Positions 18,238 through 25,995 of a DNA stretch of 64,000 nucleotides are shown piece by piece. The position numbers were made by a program, and so were the translations under genes. Position 1 is the stretch's first letter. Each line of letters opens with the position of its first letter. Origin of the DNA: Flavimobilis sp052324925. GTDB taxonomy: Bacteria > Actinomycetota > Actinomycetes > Actinomycetales > Cellulomonadaceae. The notes under the pieces are model-generated. The model was not told the origin of the DNA, searched no databases, and was given only the letters and a program-made list of their open reading frames with translations. The stretch lies in the NCBI GenBank assembly GCA_052324925.1, contig JBQPRE010000001.1. One strand, given 5' to 3'.

Positions 18238-19224
18238 GTGGATCTTGATGCCTTCCGACTGACGCACGAGCCCGAGTGGCAACGGCTCGCGGAACTCACG
18301 CGCCGACGCCGCCTGGGCGGCGCTGAGTCGGACGAGCTCGTCCGTCTCTACCAGTCGGTTGCCACCCACCTCTCCGTCGTGCGGTCGAGCGCTCCCGATC
18401 CGAGCCTCGTCCAGCGGCTCTCGGTTCTCGTCTCGCGGGCCCGCAATGCCCTCGCGGGTGCCCACGACCCGCGCTGGTCCGACGTCGTGCGCTTCGCGAC
18501 CGTGTCGGCGCCCGTCGCCGTCTACCGGATCCGATGGTGGGTGCACGGGGTGACACTCGCGTGCGTGCTCATCGCGGTCGTCGCGGGCATCGCGGCGGCC
18601 AACGACGCGGCGATCCTCAACCTCCTCGGGAGCCCGGAGGACCGCCAGCACTACGTCGACGAGGCGTTTGCGCAGTACTACGACCCGGGTCTCGACTTTG
18701 CCCTCACGGTGTGGACCAACAACGCGTGGATCGCCGCCCAGTGCATCGCGCTCGGCATCACGGGCGTCTGGCCGGCGTACGTGCTTGCGAACAACGCGAT
18801 CAACGTCGGGGTCATGGGTGGCCTCATGGCGGAGCACGGGCGGCTCGACATCTTCTTCGCGCTCATCACGCCGCACGGCCTCCTCGAGCTCACGGCGATC
18901 TTCGTCGCGGGCGCCGCGGGGCTGCGACTGTTCTGGACGGTCGTCTCACCGGGCCGCAGGCCCCGCGGTGTGGCCCTTGCCCAAGAGGGACGTGCGACGT
19001 TCACGATCGTCGTGACGCTCGCGGTGGCTCTCGCGGTCTCGGGGATCGTCGAGGGCTGGGTCACGGGGTCGAGCCTTCCGTGGTGGCTCAAGATCCTCAT
19101 CGGCGCGATCGTGCTCGCGGGCTTCTGGACCTGGGTGACGGTCTATGGTCGTCGCGCGCACCGCGCGGGCTACACGGGCGACCTTGACGAGGACCGCGCC
19201 GGGGGCGCACAGATCTACGCCTGA
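18238..19224 (+). CDS. Stage II sporulation protein M-like membrane protein
   Basis: 328 residues. The N-terminal 100 residues are soluble and helical, with a WQRLAELTRRRRLGG segment, followed by about five membrane segments including AAQCIALGITGVWPAY, the conserved NNAINVGVMGG loop, HGLLELTAIFVAGAAGLRL and two C-terminal helices. SpoIIM of Bacillus helps bring the SpoIIDMP peptidoglycan hydrolases together; in non-sporulating Actinobacteria this DUF95 family lies next to RDD, MoxR and DUF58 genes and its role is unknown. The GTG start follows a TAGGGT box by seven bases and looks leaderless. A longer frame from 17404 is antisense to the RDD gene. Confidence 0.87.
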   Translation: MDLDAFRLTHEPEWQRLAELTRRRRLGGAESDELVRLYQSVATHLSVVRSSAPDPSLVQRLSVLVSRARNALAGAHDPRWSDVVRFATVSAPVAVYRIRWWVHGVTLACVLIAVVAGIAAANDAAILNLLGSPEDRQHYVDEAFAQYYDPGLDFALTVWTNNAWIAAQCIALGITGVWPAYVLANNAINVGVMGGLMAEHGRLDIFFALITPHGLLELTAIFVAGAAGLRLFWTVVSPGRRPRGVALAQEGRATFTIVVTLAVALAVSGIVEGWVTGSSLPWWLKILIGAIVLAGFWTWVTVYGRRAHRAGYTGDLDEDRAGGAQIYA

Positions 19225-19254
19225 GCAGCTCGCCCGACAGCGAGGCCCTTCGGA

Positions 19255-19299
19255 GCGATGCTCGAGACCGTGATGCTCGAAAAGGCGATGCTCTAAAAG
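19255..19299. repeat. Three tandem 15-bp repeats
   Basis: Units GCGATGCTCGAGACC, GTGATGCTCGAAAAG and GCGATGCTCTAAAAG run head to tail. The third unit contains the stop codon of the small membrane protein gene, so the array may have arisen by duplication of that gene's 3' end. Confidence 0.7.
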
Positions 19300-19409
19300 G
19301 CGAGGATCGTGAGCGCGGGGATCGCAAAGCTCGCGATCATGGCCCCGACGACGATGAGGGCAACCCTGCGGTTGCGTCGTTCACGTTCGGTGGGCCCAGG
19401 CGCAGTCAT
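19293..19409 (-). CDS. 38-residue single-pass membrane protein
   Basis: The protein starts MTAPGPTERERRNRRV and continues with one hydrophobic helix (about residues 16-38) to the stop, giving a charged N-terminus followed by a single membrane span. ATG at 19409 has GAGG about eight bases upstream. It lies 135 bp after the DUF58 gene on the same strand and may be the last gene of the MoxR-DUF58 operon. No family is recognised. The clean SD, start and hydrophobic pattern support it, but its small size leaves doubt. Confidence 0.55.
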   Translation of the reverse strand: MTAPGPTERERRNRRVALIVVGAMIASFAIPALTILAF

Positions 19410-19465
19410 GGTCCCATCCTCGCAGATGTCCCCGGGCGCGAGCCGCGACCCGCCTCACACGCGCC

Positions 19466-19516
19466 CTGCGGCAGGACGCGGCCTGCAGCAGGACACGCAC
19501 TGCGGCAGGACGCGGA
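19466..19516. repeat. Three tandem 17-bp repeats between the DUF58 and small membrane protein genes
   Basis: Units begin CTGCGGCAGGACGCGG, CTGCAGCAGGACACGC and CTGCGGCAGGACGCGG, with a partial fourth at 19517. They fill much of the 135-bp gap and have no recognised function. Confidence 0.65.
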
Positions 19517-19544
19517 CTGCGGGAGCCCGCCCGAGCGGCAGCGG

Positions 19545-20837
19545 CTAGAGGCGCCCCGCGCTCTTGAGCGCGAGGTAGAGGTCGGCGAGCGCGGGCGCGA
19601 GATCCTCGGGCGGCGCGTGGAGGACCTCGACCCCGCGACGGCGCAGGACGGTCGCGACCGCTGCGCGTTCGAGCTCGCCACGCTCGGCCGCGGCCGCGTC
19701 GTAGAGCGACTCGGCGTCGGTGCGGGTGCTGCGCAACGCGTCGATCTGGGGGTCGCGCACCGAGGCGACGACGACGAGATGGTCGCGCACGAGACGGTCG
19801 ATGACCGCGAGCAACCCCGACTCGACGGCTGCGGGGTCCGTCGTCGTGAGGAGCACGACAAGAGCCCGCTGGCTGAGGCGTTCGCCGATGGCCGTGACGA
19901 GCGCAGGCCAGTCCGCCTCGACGAGGTGGGGCTCGACGGGTGCGAGGGCTTCGGCGAGCGCGGGCATGAGCCGCGTCCCCGAGGCGCCCGCGACGCGCGC
20001 CCTGGCGCGTCGGTCGAAGGCGAGGAGCTCGACGCGGTCCCCGCCGCGTGAGGCGAGGGCCGAGAGCAGGAGCGAGGCCTCGATCCCGGCGTCGAGGCGC
20101 GGTTCGTCGCCGACGCGCGCGGCCGAGGTCCGTGAGGTGTCGAGCACGATGAGCACGCGGCGGTCGCGCTCGGGACGCCAGGTGCGCACGACGACGTCGC
20201 CGCGGCGAGCGGTCGCGCGCCAGTCGATCGAGCGCACGTCGTCACCGATGACGTACTCGCGCAGGGAGTCGAACTCCGTGCCCTCGCCGCGGACCTGGAC
20301 CGCCGAGCGTCCGTCCATCTCGCGCAGGCGGGCGAGCCGTGAAGGCAGGTGCCGCCGCGAGCGGAACGCCGGCAGGACGCGCAGGGTCGCAGGGACGGGG
20401 AACGTCACCTGGCGACCTCCGAGCCGCAACGGGCCGACGGTGCGCACCGTGACGCCGGCCCCGACGCGGTCGCCTCGGCGCCGGGGGACGAGGGTCGTCC
20501 GCAGGCGCACGCCCTCACCCGTGCGGACGCTGAACGCGTGGACGGGCTCGGCGGCGCCGGCCGACGGCGGCCAGGAGTCACGCAGGACGCCCCGCGCGCG
20601 CCGGGTGGACGCGTTCGTCAGGACGACCGTCGACACGGTTGCTTCGTCGAGGCGCACGGACGCGGGCACGGTGCGCGCGAGCGAGAGCTGCCGCGGCGAC
20701 GCAGCGAGGAGCACGTCGGTGACCCAGACGAGCGCGACGAGGGCCGTCCACGCGAGGACCGTCGCGAGCTCGGGCCGCAGTGCCACGGGGAGTGCGCCGA
20801 GCGCCATGAGCGCGACAGCACGACCGGTGACGATCAC
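19545..20837 (-). CDS. DUF58 / von Willebrand-like domain protein
   Basis: 430 residues. Two membrane helices near the N-terminus are followed by a beta-rich stretch and the DUF58 core REYVIGDDVRSIDWRATARR near residues 195-215, then a von Willebrand A-like fold with a metal-site motif at VLIVLDTSRTS. DUF58 proteins pair with MoxR AAA+ ATPases, which are thought to remodel or insert metal into VWA partners. GTG start with GGGAGG four bases upstream. It follows the MoxR gene by 37 bp in the same operon. The true target is unknown. Confidence 0.88.
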   Translation of the reverse strand: MIVTGRAVALMALGALPVALRPELATVLAWTALVALVWVTDVLLAASPRQLSLARTVPASVRLDEATVSTVVLTNASTRRARGVLRDSWPPSAGAAEPVHAFSVRTGEGVRLRTTLVPRRRGDRVGAGVTVRTVGPLRLGGRQVTFPVPATLRVLPAFRSRRHLPSRLARLREMDGRSAVQVRGEGTEFDSLREYVIGDDVRSIDWRATARRGDVVVRTWRPERDRRVLIVLDTSRTSAARVGDEPRLDAGIEASLLLSALASRGGDRVELLAFDRRARARVAGASGTRLMPALAEALAPVEPHLVEADWPALVTAIGERLSQRALVVLLTTTDPAAVESGLLAVIDRLVRDHLVVVASVRDPQIDALRSTRTDAESLYDAAAAERGELERAAVATVLRRRGVEVLHAPPEDLAPALADLYLALKSAGRL

Positions 20838-20874
20838 GTCCCCTCCCGATGGTCGGAGGAACGTCGCACAGGTG

Positions 20875-21981
20875 TCATCGCGGAACCGGCACGCTCGCGA
20901 GCACTGTCGCGAGCACAGACTCGGCCGTCACACCCTCGAGCTCGGCCTCAGGACGCACCTGGACGCGGTGGCGCAGGGTCGCGGTGACGAGCGCCTTGAC
21001 GTCGTCGGGCGTCACGTAGTCGCGACCCGCGAGCCACGCCCACGCACGCGACGTGGCCAGCAGCGCGGTCGCGCCACGCGGCGAGACCCCGAGCGAGAGC
21101 GAGGGCGAGCTGCGCGTCGCGCGGCACAGGTCGACGACGTACGTGAGGATCTCGGGAGCGATCTGGACGCGTGCGACGCGATCGCGGGCGGCGTCGAGCA
21201 TCGCCGCGTCGGCGACCGCGTGGACACCCGCGCTCGCGAGGTCGCGCGGCGAGAAGCCGGTCGCGTGCCGGCGCAGGATCTCGACCTCGTCGTCGCGCTC
21301 GGGAAGCGGCAGGACGACCTTGAGGAGGAAGCGGTCGAGCTGTGCCTCGGGCAGCGGGTAGGTGCCTTCGTACTCGACCGGGTTCTGCGTCGCGATGACG
21401 AGGAACGGGTCGGGCAGCGGGCGCGCGGACCCGTCGACCGAGACCTGACGCTCCTCCATGGCCTCGAGCAGCGAGGACTGCGTCTTGGGGGGCGTCCGGT
21501 TGATCTCGTCGGCCAGCAGCAGGTTCGTGAAGACCGGGCCCTCACGGAACGAGAACTCCGCGGTGCGTGCGTCGTAGATGAGCGAGCCGGTGATGTCGCC
21601 GGGCATGAGGTCGGGCGTGAACTGGACGCGCGCGGTCTCGAGCGAGAGGGACGCCGACAGGGTGCGGACGAGGAGTGTCTTGGCAACGCCGGGGACGCCC
21701 TCGAGCAGGACGTGCCCGCGGCACAGGAGCGCGATGAGCAAGCACGTGACGGCCGAGTCCTGGCCGACGACCGCCTTGGCGACCTCCGCGCGCACGCCCG
21801 CGAGGGCAAGGCGGAGGCGCGCGTCGTCGTCCACGGGAGCCGGTGCGGACGCGGGCGCTGGCGCCGGCGCCTGACCGGGTGCCTGAGCCGGGGCGGGTGC
21901 GGAGGGCAGCGACCCGTCGGGCGCGGGAGCGGGCGGGACGGGCGTCGGCGCGCCGTGGGTCGGGACGGTCTCGTCGTTCAC
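20875..21981 (-). CDS. MoxR-family AAA+ ATPase
   Basis: 368 residues. An Ala/Pro-rich N-terminal tail of about 50 residues precedes the AAA core with Walker A-type EGVPGVAKT, the QFTPDLMPGDITG segment, Walker B-type LLADEINR, sensor segment ATQNPVEYEGTYPLPEAQLDRF, and the C-terminal lid. MoxR ATPases act as chaperones for VWA-domain partners, here probably the DUF58 protein downstream. The start codon GTG overlaps the stop of the DUF4350 gene (GTGA). The lysine in VAKT replaces the usual GKT context but is standard for this family. Confidence 0.92.
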   Translation of the reverse strand: MNDETVPTHGAPTPVPPAPAPDGSLPSAPAPAQAPGQAPAPAPASAPAPVDDDARLRLALAGVRAEVAKAVVGQDSAVTCLLIALLCRGHVLLEGVPGVAKTLLVRTLSASLSLETARVQFTPDLMPGDITGSLIYDARTAEFSFREGPVFTNLLLADEINRTPPKTQSSLLEAMEERQVSVDGSARPLPDPFLVIATQNPVEYEGTYPLPEAQLDRFLLKVVLPLPERDDEVEILRRHATGFSPRDLASAGVHAVADAAMLDAARDRVARVQIAPEILTYVVDLCRATRSSPSLSLGVSPRGATALLATSRAWAWLAGRDYVTPDDVKALVTATLRHRVQVRPEAELEGVTAESVLATVLASVPVPR

Positions 21982-23222
21982 GAGCGGTCAACCTCTCTCT
22001 CAAGCTGGTCCAGCTGGTGGATGAGGGCGGCGAACGCCGCGTCGTCGGCAGGCGGGGGCCCGTGGAACACGTGCGCGATCTCGTGCGGGGAGCGTCCGGT
22101 CGCGCGGGCGATCGCGTCGACGAGAGCGGGACCGCTCGTCGAGCGGGGGAGGCCGACGCGACGTGCCATGCGGTCGGCAGCTCCTGCGCGCAGCGCCGCG
22201 GCGCTGTGGCCGCGCGCTCCGGCACGTCGGTAGAGGCGACCTCGCCCATAGGTGGACTCGATCGCCCGGACCTCGGAGGGCAGCTCTTCGGAGACGACCG
22301 GACCGAGGCCTCGGCCGCGCCAGAAGACCGCGGTGAGCACGGTGATCGCGGCGAGGAGGGTGAGCATGCGCGTGGCGCTCGGCAAGAGGTCGAAGAGGCT
22401 GGGAGCCCCGGTCGGCAGGCTTGTCGTGGTGCTGGCCGGGGGCAAGAACCACACGAGGTCGCCGTGGTGGCCGAGTGTGCGCAGCGCGAGCGCGGCATTG
22501 CCCTCGTGCGTCACGGTCCCGTTAGTCACGAGGTCGGCTGAGCCGAGCACGGTGATGCGGCGTCCGTCGTCGAGCACCACGGTGACGACGGCGGCTGAGG
22601 CCGGGACGCCCGCGGCCTGTGCCACGGGGAAGCACGCCTGGCCCGCGCCCTCGAGCGTGTACGTCGACCCGGAGACGGCAATGCGTCCCGCCGCGATCGC
22701 GTCAGGGTCCGTGCATCCCGCGTCGAGAGGAACGGTCGCGACCGTCCCGGAGGAGGCCTCGACGACGCGCCCGTCCGTCAGGTGCTCGACAGCCGCCGGG
22801 TCGGCGCCGATGAGGACGAGGTCGGCGCGTGTGGTCGCGAGGGTCGTGAGCGCGTCGGTGCCGAGCGGGACATCGCCGACGATCGCCACCGTGGCCTCGT
22901 CGCTCGCGCGGCGGACGGCGTCCGTCGCGCTCGTCGTCTGGACGACGTCGACGCCCTGACGTCCGAGAACCTGAGCGACCGCGCGGGCCCCGTGCTCGGT
23001 CGCCGTGTCGATGTCGAGCGGAACCGTGCTGCGTCGCGGGCTGAGGACCGTCACGAGGACGATCCCGAGGATGAGGACGCCGACGACGAGGAGCGGCCAT
23101 CGCCACTGGCGCCACCGGCTCGCGGCCCGGGACCGTGTGGTCGTGCCGTCACCCATGGTGTCGGTCGCGTCGTCGCGTACGACGACGGACGGCGCTCCAG
23201 CAGGCGTGGTCGTCGAGCTCAT
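21978..23222 (-). CDS. DUF4350 domain membrane protein
   Basis: 414 residues. A cytoplasmic tail, one membrane helix near 43-62, an extracytoplasmic domain (about 65-260) resembling a GATase-like fold with ADLVLIGADP and GRRITVLGSADLVTN, a second helix near 290-310, and a cytoplasmic helical tail of about 100 residues. ATG at 23222; the first 4 bp overlap the DUF4129 stop and the last 4 bp overlap the MoxR start, so translation is coupled through the operon. The role is unknown; conserved linkage to MoxR, DUF58 and DUF4129 suggests one membrane complex. Confidence 0.85.
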   Translation of the reverse strand: MSSTTTPAGAPSVVVRDDATDTMGDGTTTRSRAASRWRQWRWPLLVVGVLILGIVLVTVLSPRRSTVPLDIDTATEHGARAVAQVLGRQGVDVVQTTSATDAVRRASDEATVAIVGDVPLGTDALTTLATTRADLVLIGADPAAVEHLTDGRVVEASSGTVATVPLDAGCTDPDAIAAGRIAVSGSTYTLEGAGQACFPVAQAAGVPASAAVVTVVLDDGRRITVLGSADLVTNGTVTHEGNAALALRTLGHHGDLVWFLPPASTTTSLPTGAPSLFDLLPSATRMLTLLAAITVLTAVFWRGRGLGPVVSEELPSEVRAIESTYGRGRLYRRAGARGHSAAALRAGAADRMARRVGLPRSTSGPALVDAIARATGRSPHEIAHVFHGPPPADDAAFAALIHQLDQLEREVDRS

Positions 23223-23887
23223 CGGAGCCTCCCGAGGACGACGGCACGCTGGGCAGTCGGCACGGCGCGTGCTGCGCCGAGGGTCGTGTCGAGGTCGGTG
23301 AGCTCGGCGAGATGGCCCGCGGTGGCGGGGCGCTCGCCGTAGAGCGTGTCGTCGAAGAGCCGCGCCGCCGCGCGCACGCGCACCTCGAGCGTGGGGTAGG
23401 CGGCACCCAGCTCGGACGCGGCTTCGTCGGCAGTGCGGCCGGGAAGCTCGGTGAGGACGACGCGTTCCTCTGCGGACCGCACGATCGCACGGAACCGTTC
23501 GACGACAGCAGTCGTGAGGTCGCCTCTGGCCGCGGCGTCGTCGGACGCGTGGCGCATCTGCTCCGCCGAGCGCGTGTCGTCGTCGGCCGCGATCGCGCCT
23601 GCGGCGAGCCTCGCGCCGCGGAGCCGTGCGGGCCCCGCGATCCACACCGCGACCGCGATGAGTGCGGCGACGATCGCGACGGCGATGACGAGGGTGAGCG
23701 GCGAGATGTTGCCTCCGGCCTCGAGGATCGCCTCGAGGCGCTCGGTGATCCACGCGAGGAAGCGCTCGATGAGCGAGGGCCCTTCGTGGTAGATCGGGTT
23801 GGCGAGCTCGTCCTCGAGCCACCGGCGCGCGGTGGGCGCGTCGGGGTCGACGGGGACGGCCGCGAGGACCGTGACGTGCCGCAGCAC
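23219..23887 (-). CDS. DUF4129 domain membrane protein
   Basis: 222 residues. One membrane helix (SPLTLVIAVAIVAALIAVAVW, about 60-80) is followed by a cytoplasmic region with ERFRAIVRSAEERVVL and GRTADEAASELG, typical of DUF4129, a domain also found in transglutaminase-like proteins. The GTG at 23887 lies one base after the upstream stop and gives a frame that does not overlap the neighbour; a longer start at 23932 would overlap it by 44 bp. It is coupled to the DUF4350 gene by a 4-bp overlap. Function unknown. Confidence 0.8.
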   Translation of the reverse strand: MLRHVTVLAAVPVDPDAPTARRWLEDELANPIYHEGPSLIERFLAWITERLEAILEAGGNISPLTLVIAVAIVAALIAVAVWIAGPARLRGARLAAGAIAADDDTRSAEQMRHASDDAAARGDLTTAVVERFRAIVRSAEERVVLTELPGRTADEAASELGAAYPTLEVRVRAAARLFDDTLYGERPATAGHLAELTDLDTTLGAARAVPTAQRAVVLGRLR

Positions 23888-23888
23888 G

Positions 23889-25172
23889 TCAGGAGTTCTC
23901 GCGTGCCGCGGCTGCGGCGAGCTCGACGTCAAGGCCCTCGCGTCGCATCCGGACGTCGATGTAGATGAGGGCGATGAGTGCGCTGAGGAACGAGATGGTC
24001 ACGACGTAGGTGACGAGGAGCGAGAAGGCGGTGATGGCGATCATCATGGCGTCGAGGGGCATGACCGTGCCCGCGAGCCCACCGATGAGACCGATGGGGA
24101 CCGAGAGGATCTGCCCGACGATTCCGACGGCGACCTGCGCGAGGAGATAGATCCCGAGCAGCCGCCAGAATCCGCCGCGTGTGAGCGTCCAGCCCCGAGA
24201 GATCGCCGTGCGGATGGAGACTCGTTCGAGCACGAGGGCGGGCGCCATGAGCATGGTGCGGACGGCGAACCACATGAACCCGACGATGAGCCCGAGGGAC
24301 AGGACGAGGATGAGCAGGACGCCGGCGGCTGCCCCGTCGGTGCTCTCGATGAGCGGGATGGCTCCGAGGACGACAAGAGCGAGCGATCCGGCGATGACGA
24401 TGGCACTGCCGAGCCCGAGGAGCAGCGAGAGGCCGATGAGGCGCCAGATCGAGGGGCGGGTGGCAGCCCAGGTCTCGCCGACGGTCGCCTTGTGGCCGAG
24501 CACCGAGCGGGACACCGACACCGTGAGCAGGCCTGCCATGACGGGGGTGATGACGAATGTCATGACCGGCGTGAGCAGGATCGTCGAGATGAGGGGCGAC
24601 ATGGCGGAGCGGAACTCCTCCATGTCTGCGGCGCTGACCTCCTCACCGAAGATCGTGTCCAGCCCTGCGCCGAAGACCTGCGGCAGTGCGTTGGTGAGGA
24701 GCTGCTGGCCCAGGATGCCGAGGGCGACCGAGACGGCGACGACGAGGGTAGTCAGCCCGACCATGACGCGCGGGTTGGTGCGGATGGCTCCGAAGGCGCC
24801 GTCGAAGAGCTCGCCGAGGCTCAGGGGACGCAGCGAGATGATGCCGGGGCGAAGCGAGGGCGGCGGCCCGGAGAACCCTTGCGGCGGTCCGTAGCCGGTG
24901 GGGCCCTGGCCGTACTGCGGTTGCCCATACTGGGGCTGGCCGTACTGGGGCTGGCCGTACTGGGGTTGCCCGTACTGGGGCTGGCCGTACTGGGGTTGCC
25001 CGTACTGGGGCTGGCCGTACTGGGGTTGCCCGTACTGGGGCTGGCCGTACTGCGGTTGCCCGTACTGAGGGGGAGCGGGCGGCGACTGCGGGTCCTGCGG
25101 TCCAGGGCGCGACCCCGGTGCGCCCGTCCCGGGGTCAGGCTGACCCCATCCAGCGCCGTCTGCGCTCGTCAT
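23889..25172 (-). CDS. Polytopic membrane protein with Pro-Gln-Tyr-Gly-Gln repeats (glycerophosphodiesterase membrane-domain-like)
   Basis: 427 residues. The first 100 residues are a low-complexity cytoplasmic tail with about eleven copies of QYGQP. The rest is a hydrophobic domain with around six helices and the mark RPLSLGELFDGAFGAIRTNPRVM, as in actinobacterial proteins labelled glycerophosphoryl diester phosphodiesterase membrane domain. No catalytic phosphodiesterase domain is present. ATG at 25172; the frame is open further upstream to 25565 but that part runs into the mtrA region. It is the first gene of the DUF4129-DUF4350-MoxR-DUF58 operon and is divergent from mtrA (139 bp). Confidence 0.8.
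   Translation of the reverse strand: MTSADGAGWGQPDPGTGAPGSRPGPQDPQSPPAPPQYGQPQYGQPQYGQPQYGQPQYGQPQYGQPQYGQPQYGQPQYGQPQYGQPQYGQGPTGYGPPQGFSGPPPSLRPGIISLRPLSLGELFDGAFGAIRTNPRVMVGLTTLVVAVSVALGILGQQLLTNALPQVFGAGLDTIFGEEVSAADMEEFRSAMSPLISTILLTPVMTFVITPVMAGLLTVSVSRSVLGHKATVGETWAATRPSIWRLIGLSLLLGLGSAIVIAGSLALVVLGAIPLIESTDGAAAGVLLILVLSLGLIVGFMWFAVRTMLMAPALVLERVSIRTAISRGWTLTRGGFWRLLGIYLLAQVAVGIVGQILSVPIGLIGGLAGTVMPLDAMMIAITAFSLLVTYVVTISFLSALIALIYIDVRMRREGLDVELAAAAARENS
24912..25071 (-). repeat. 15-bp tandem repeat array encoding QYGQP
   Basis: Ten 15-bp units plus a degenerate last one encode the Gln-Tyr-Gly-Gln-Pro tail. Two codon variants alternate in the middle, giving a 30-bp higher-order period, which suggests expansion by copying of unit pairs. 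Confidence 0.9.
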
Positions 25173-25311
25173 CGGTGCGACCTCCCAGGTCGTTCGCGTG
25201 AGGTCCGTCGGCTCGTTCACCACGCGGACACGCGCCATCGTGCCACGAACAGCACCTTCCGTGCAGGAAGTATCGTGCCGTGCGCCCTCCGGGGATGGCA
25301 GACTGACGGGC

Positions 25312-25995
25312 ATGAAGGAACGCGTCCTCGTCGTTGATGACGACACCGCTCTCGCTGAGATGATCGGCATCGTTCTGCGCTCTGAGGGATTCGAGCCGTC
25401 GTTCTGCGCGGACGGCGACGGAGCGCTCGCGGCATTCAGGGCTTCCAAGCCTGACCTGGTGCTCCTCGACCTCATGCTGCCCGGCAAGGACGGCAACGAA
25501 GTCTGCCGCCTCATCCGCGCCGAGTCCGGCGTTCCGATCATCATGCTCACGGCGCGCACCGACACGATCGACGTCGTCCTCGGTCTCGAGGCCGGGGCCG
25601 ACGACTACGTCTCGAAGCCGTTCAAGCCCAAGGAGCTCATCGCGCGGATCAGGGCGCGGCTGCGCCGGAACGACGAGGTCGAGGCCGAGCGGCTGACGAT
25701 CGGCGACCTCGAGATCGACGTGACGGGCCACCGCGTGCTCCGCGGCGGCGAAGCGATCTCGTTGACCCCGCTCGAGTTCGACCTCCTCGTCGCCCTCGCG
25801 CGCAAGCCGTGGCAGGTCTTCTCCCGCGAGGTGCTTCTCGAGAAGGTGTGGGGATACCGCCACGCGGCTGACACGCGTCTTGTCAACGTGCACGTCCAGC
25901 GTCTGCGTTCCAAGATCGAGCACGACCCCGAGCGTCCTGAGATCGTCGTGACCGTCCGTGGCGTCGGCTACCGGGCGGGCGCCTCGGGCGCATGA
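25312..25995 (+). CDS. mtrA: Response regulator MtrA
   Basis: 227 residues, matching MtrA length. Receiver domain with acidic residues at 9-11, phospho-acceptor D53 (LLDLMLPG) and the KPF lysine near 102; C-terminal OmpR-type winged helix ending VRGVGYRAG. It is the DNA-binding partner of MtrB and in Actinobacteria controls cell-wall metabolism, division and osmotic response. ATG at 25312; the longer frame from 25198 adds no domain. The ATGA overlap with mtrB, and lpqB next, give the standard mtrA-mtrB-lpqB operon. Confidence 0.96.
   Translation: MKERVLVVDDDTALAEMIGIVLRSEGFEPSFCADGDGALAAFRASKPDLVLLDLMLPGKDGNEVCRLIRAESGVPIIMLTARTDTIDVVLGLEAGADDYVSKPFKPKELIARIRARLRRNDEVEAERLTIGDLEIDVTGHRVLRGGEAISLTPLEFDLLVALARKPWQVFSREVLLEKVWGYRHAADTRLVNVHVQRLRSKIEHDPERPEIVVTVRGVGYRAGASGA

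Noticed and set aside
24912..25071. CRISPR-like array
   Set aside because: Units are 15 bp, contiguous, without spacers, and in frame within a membrane protein gene.
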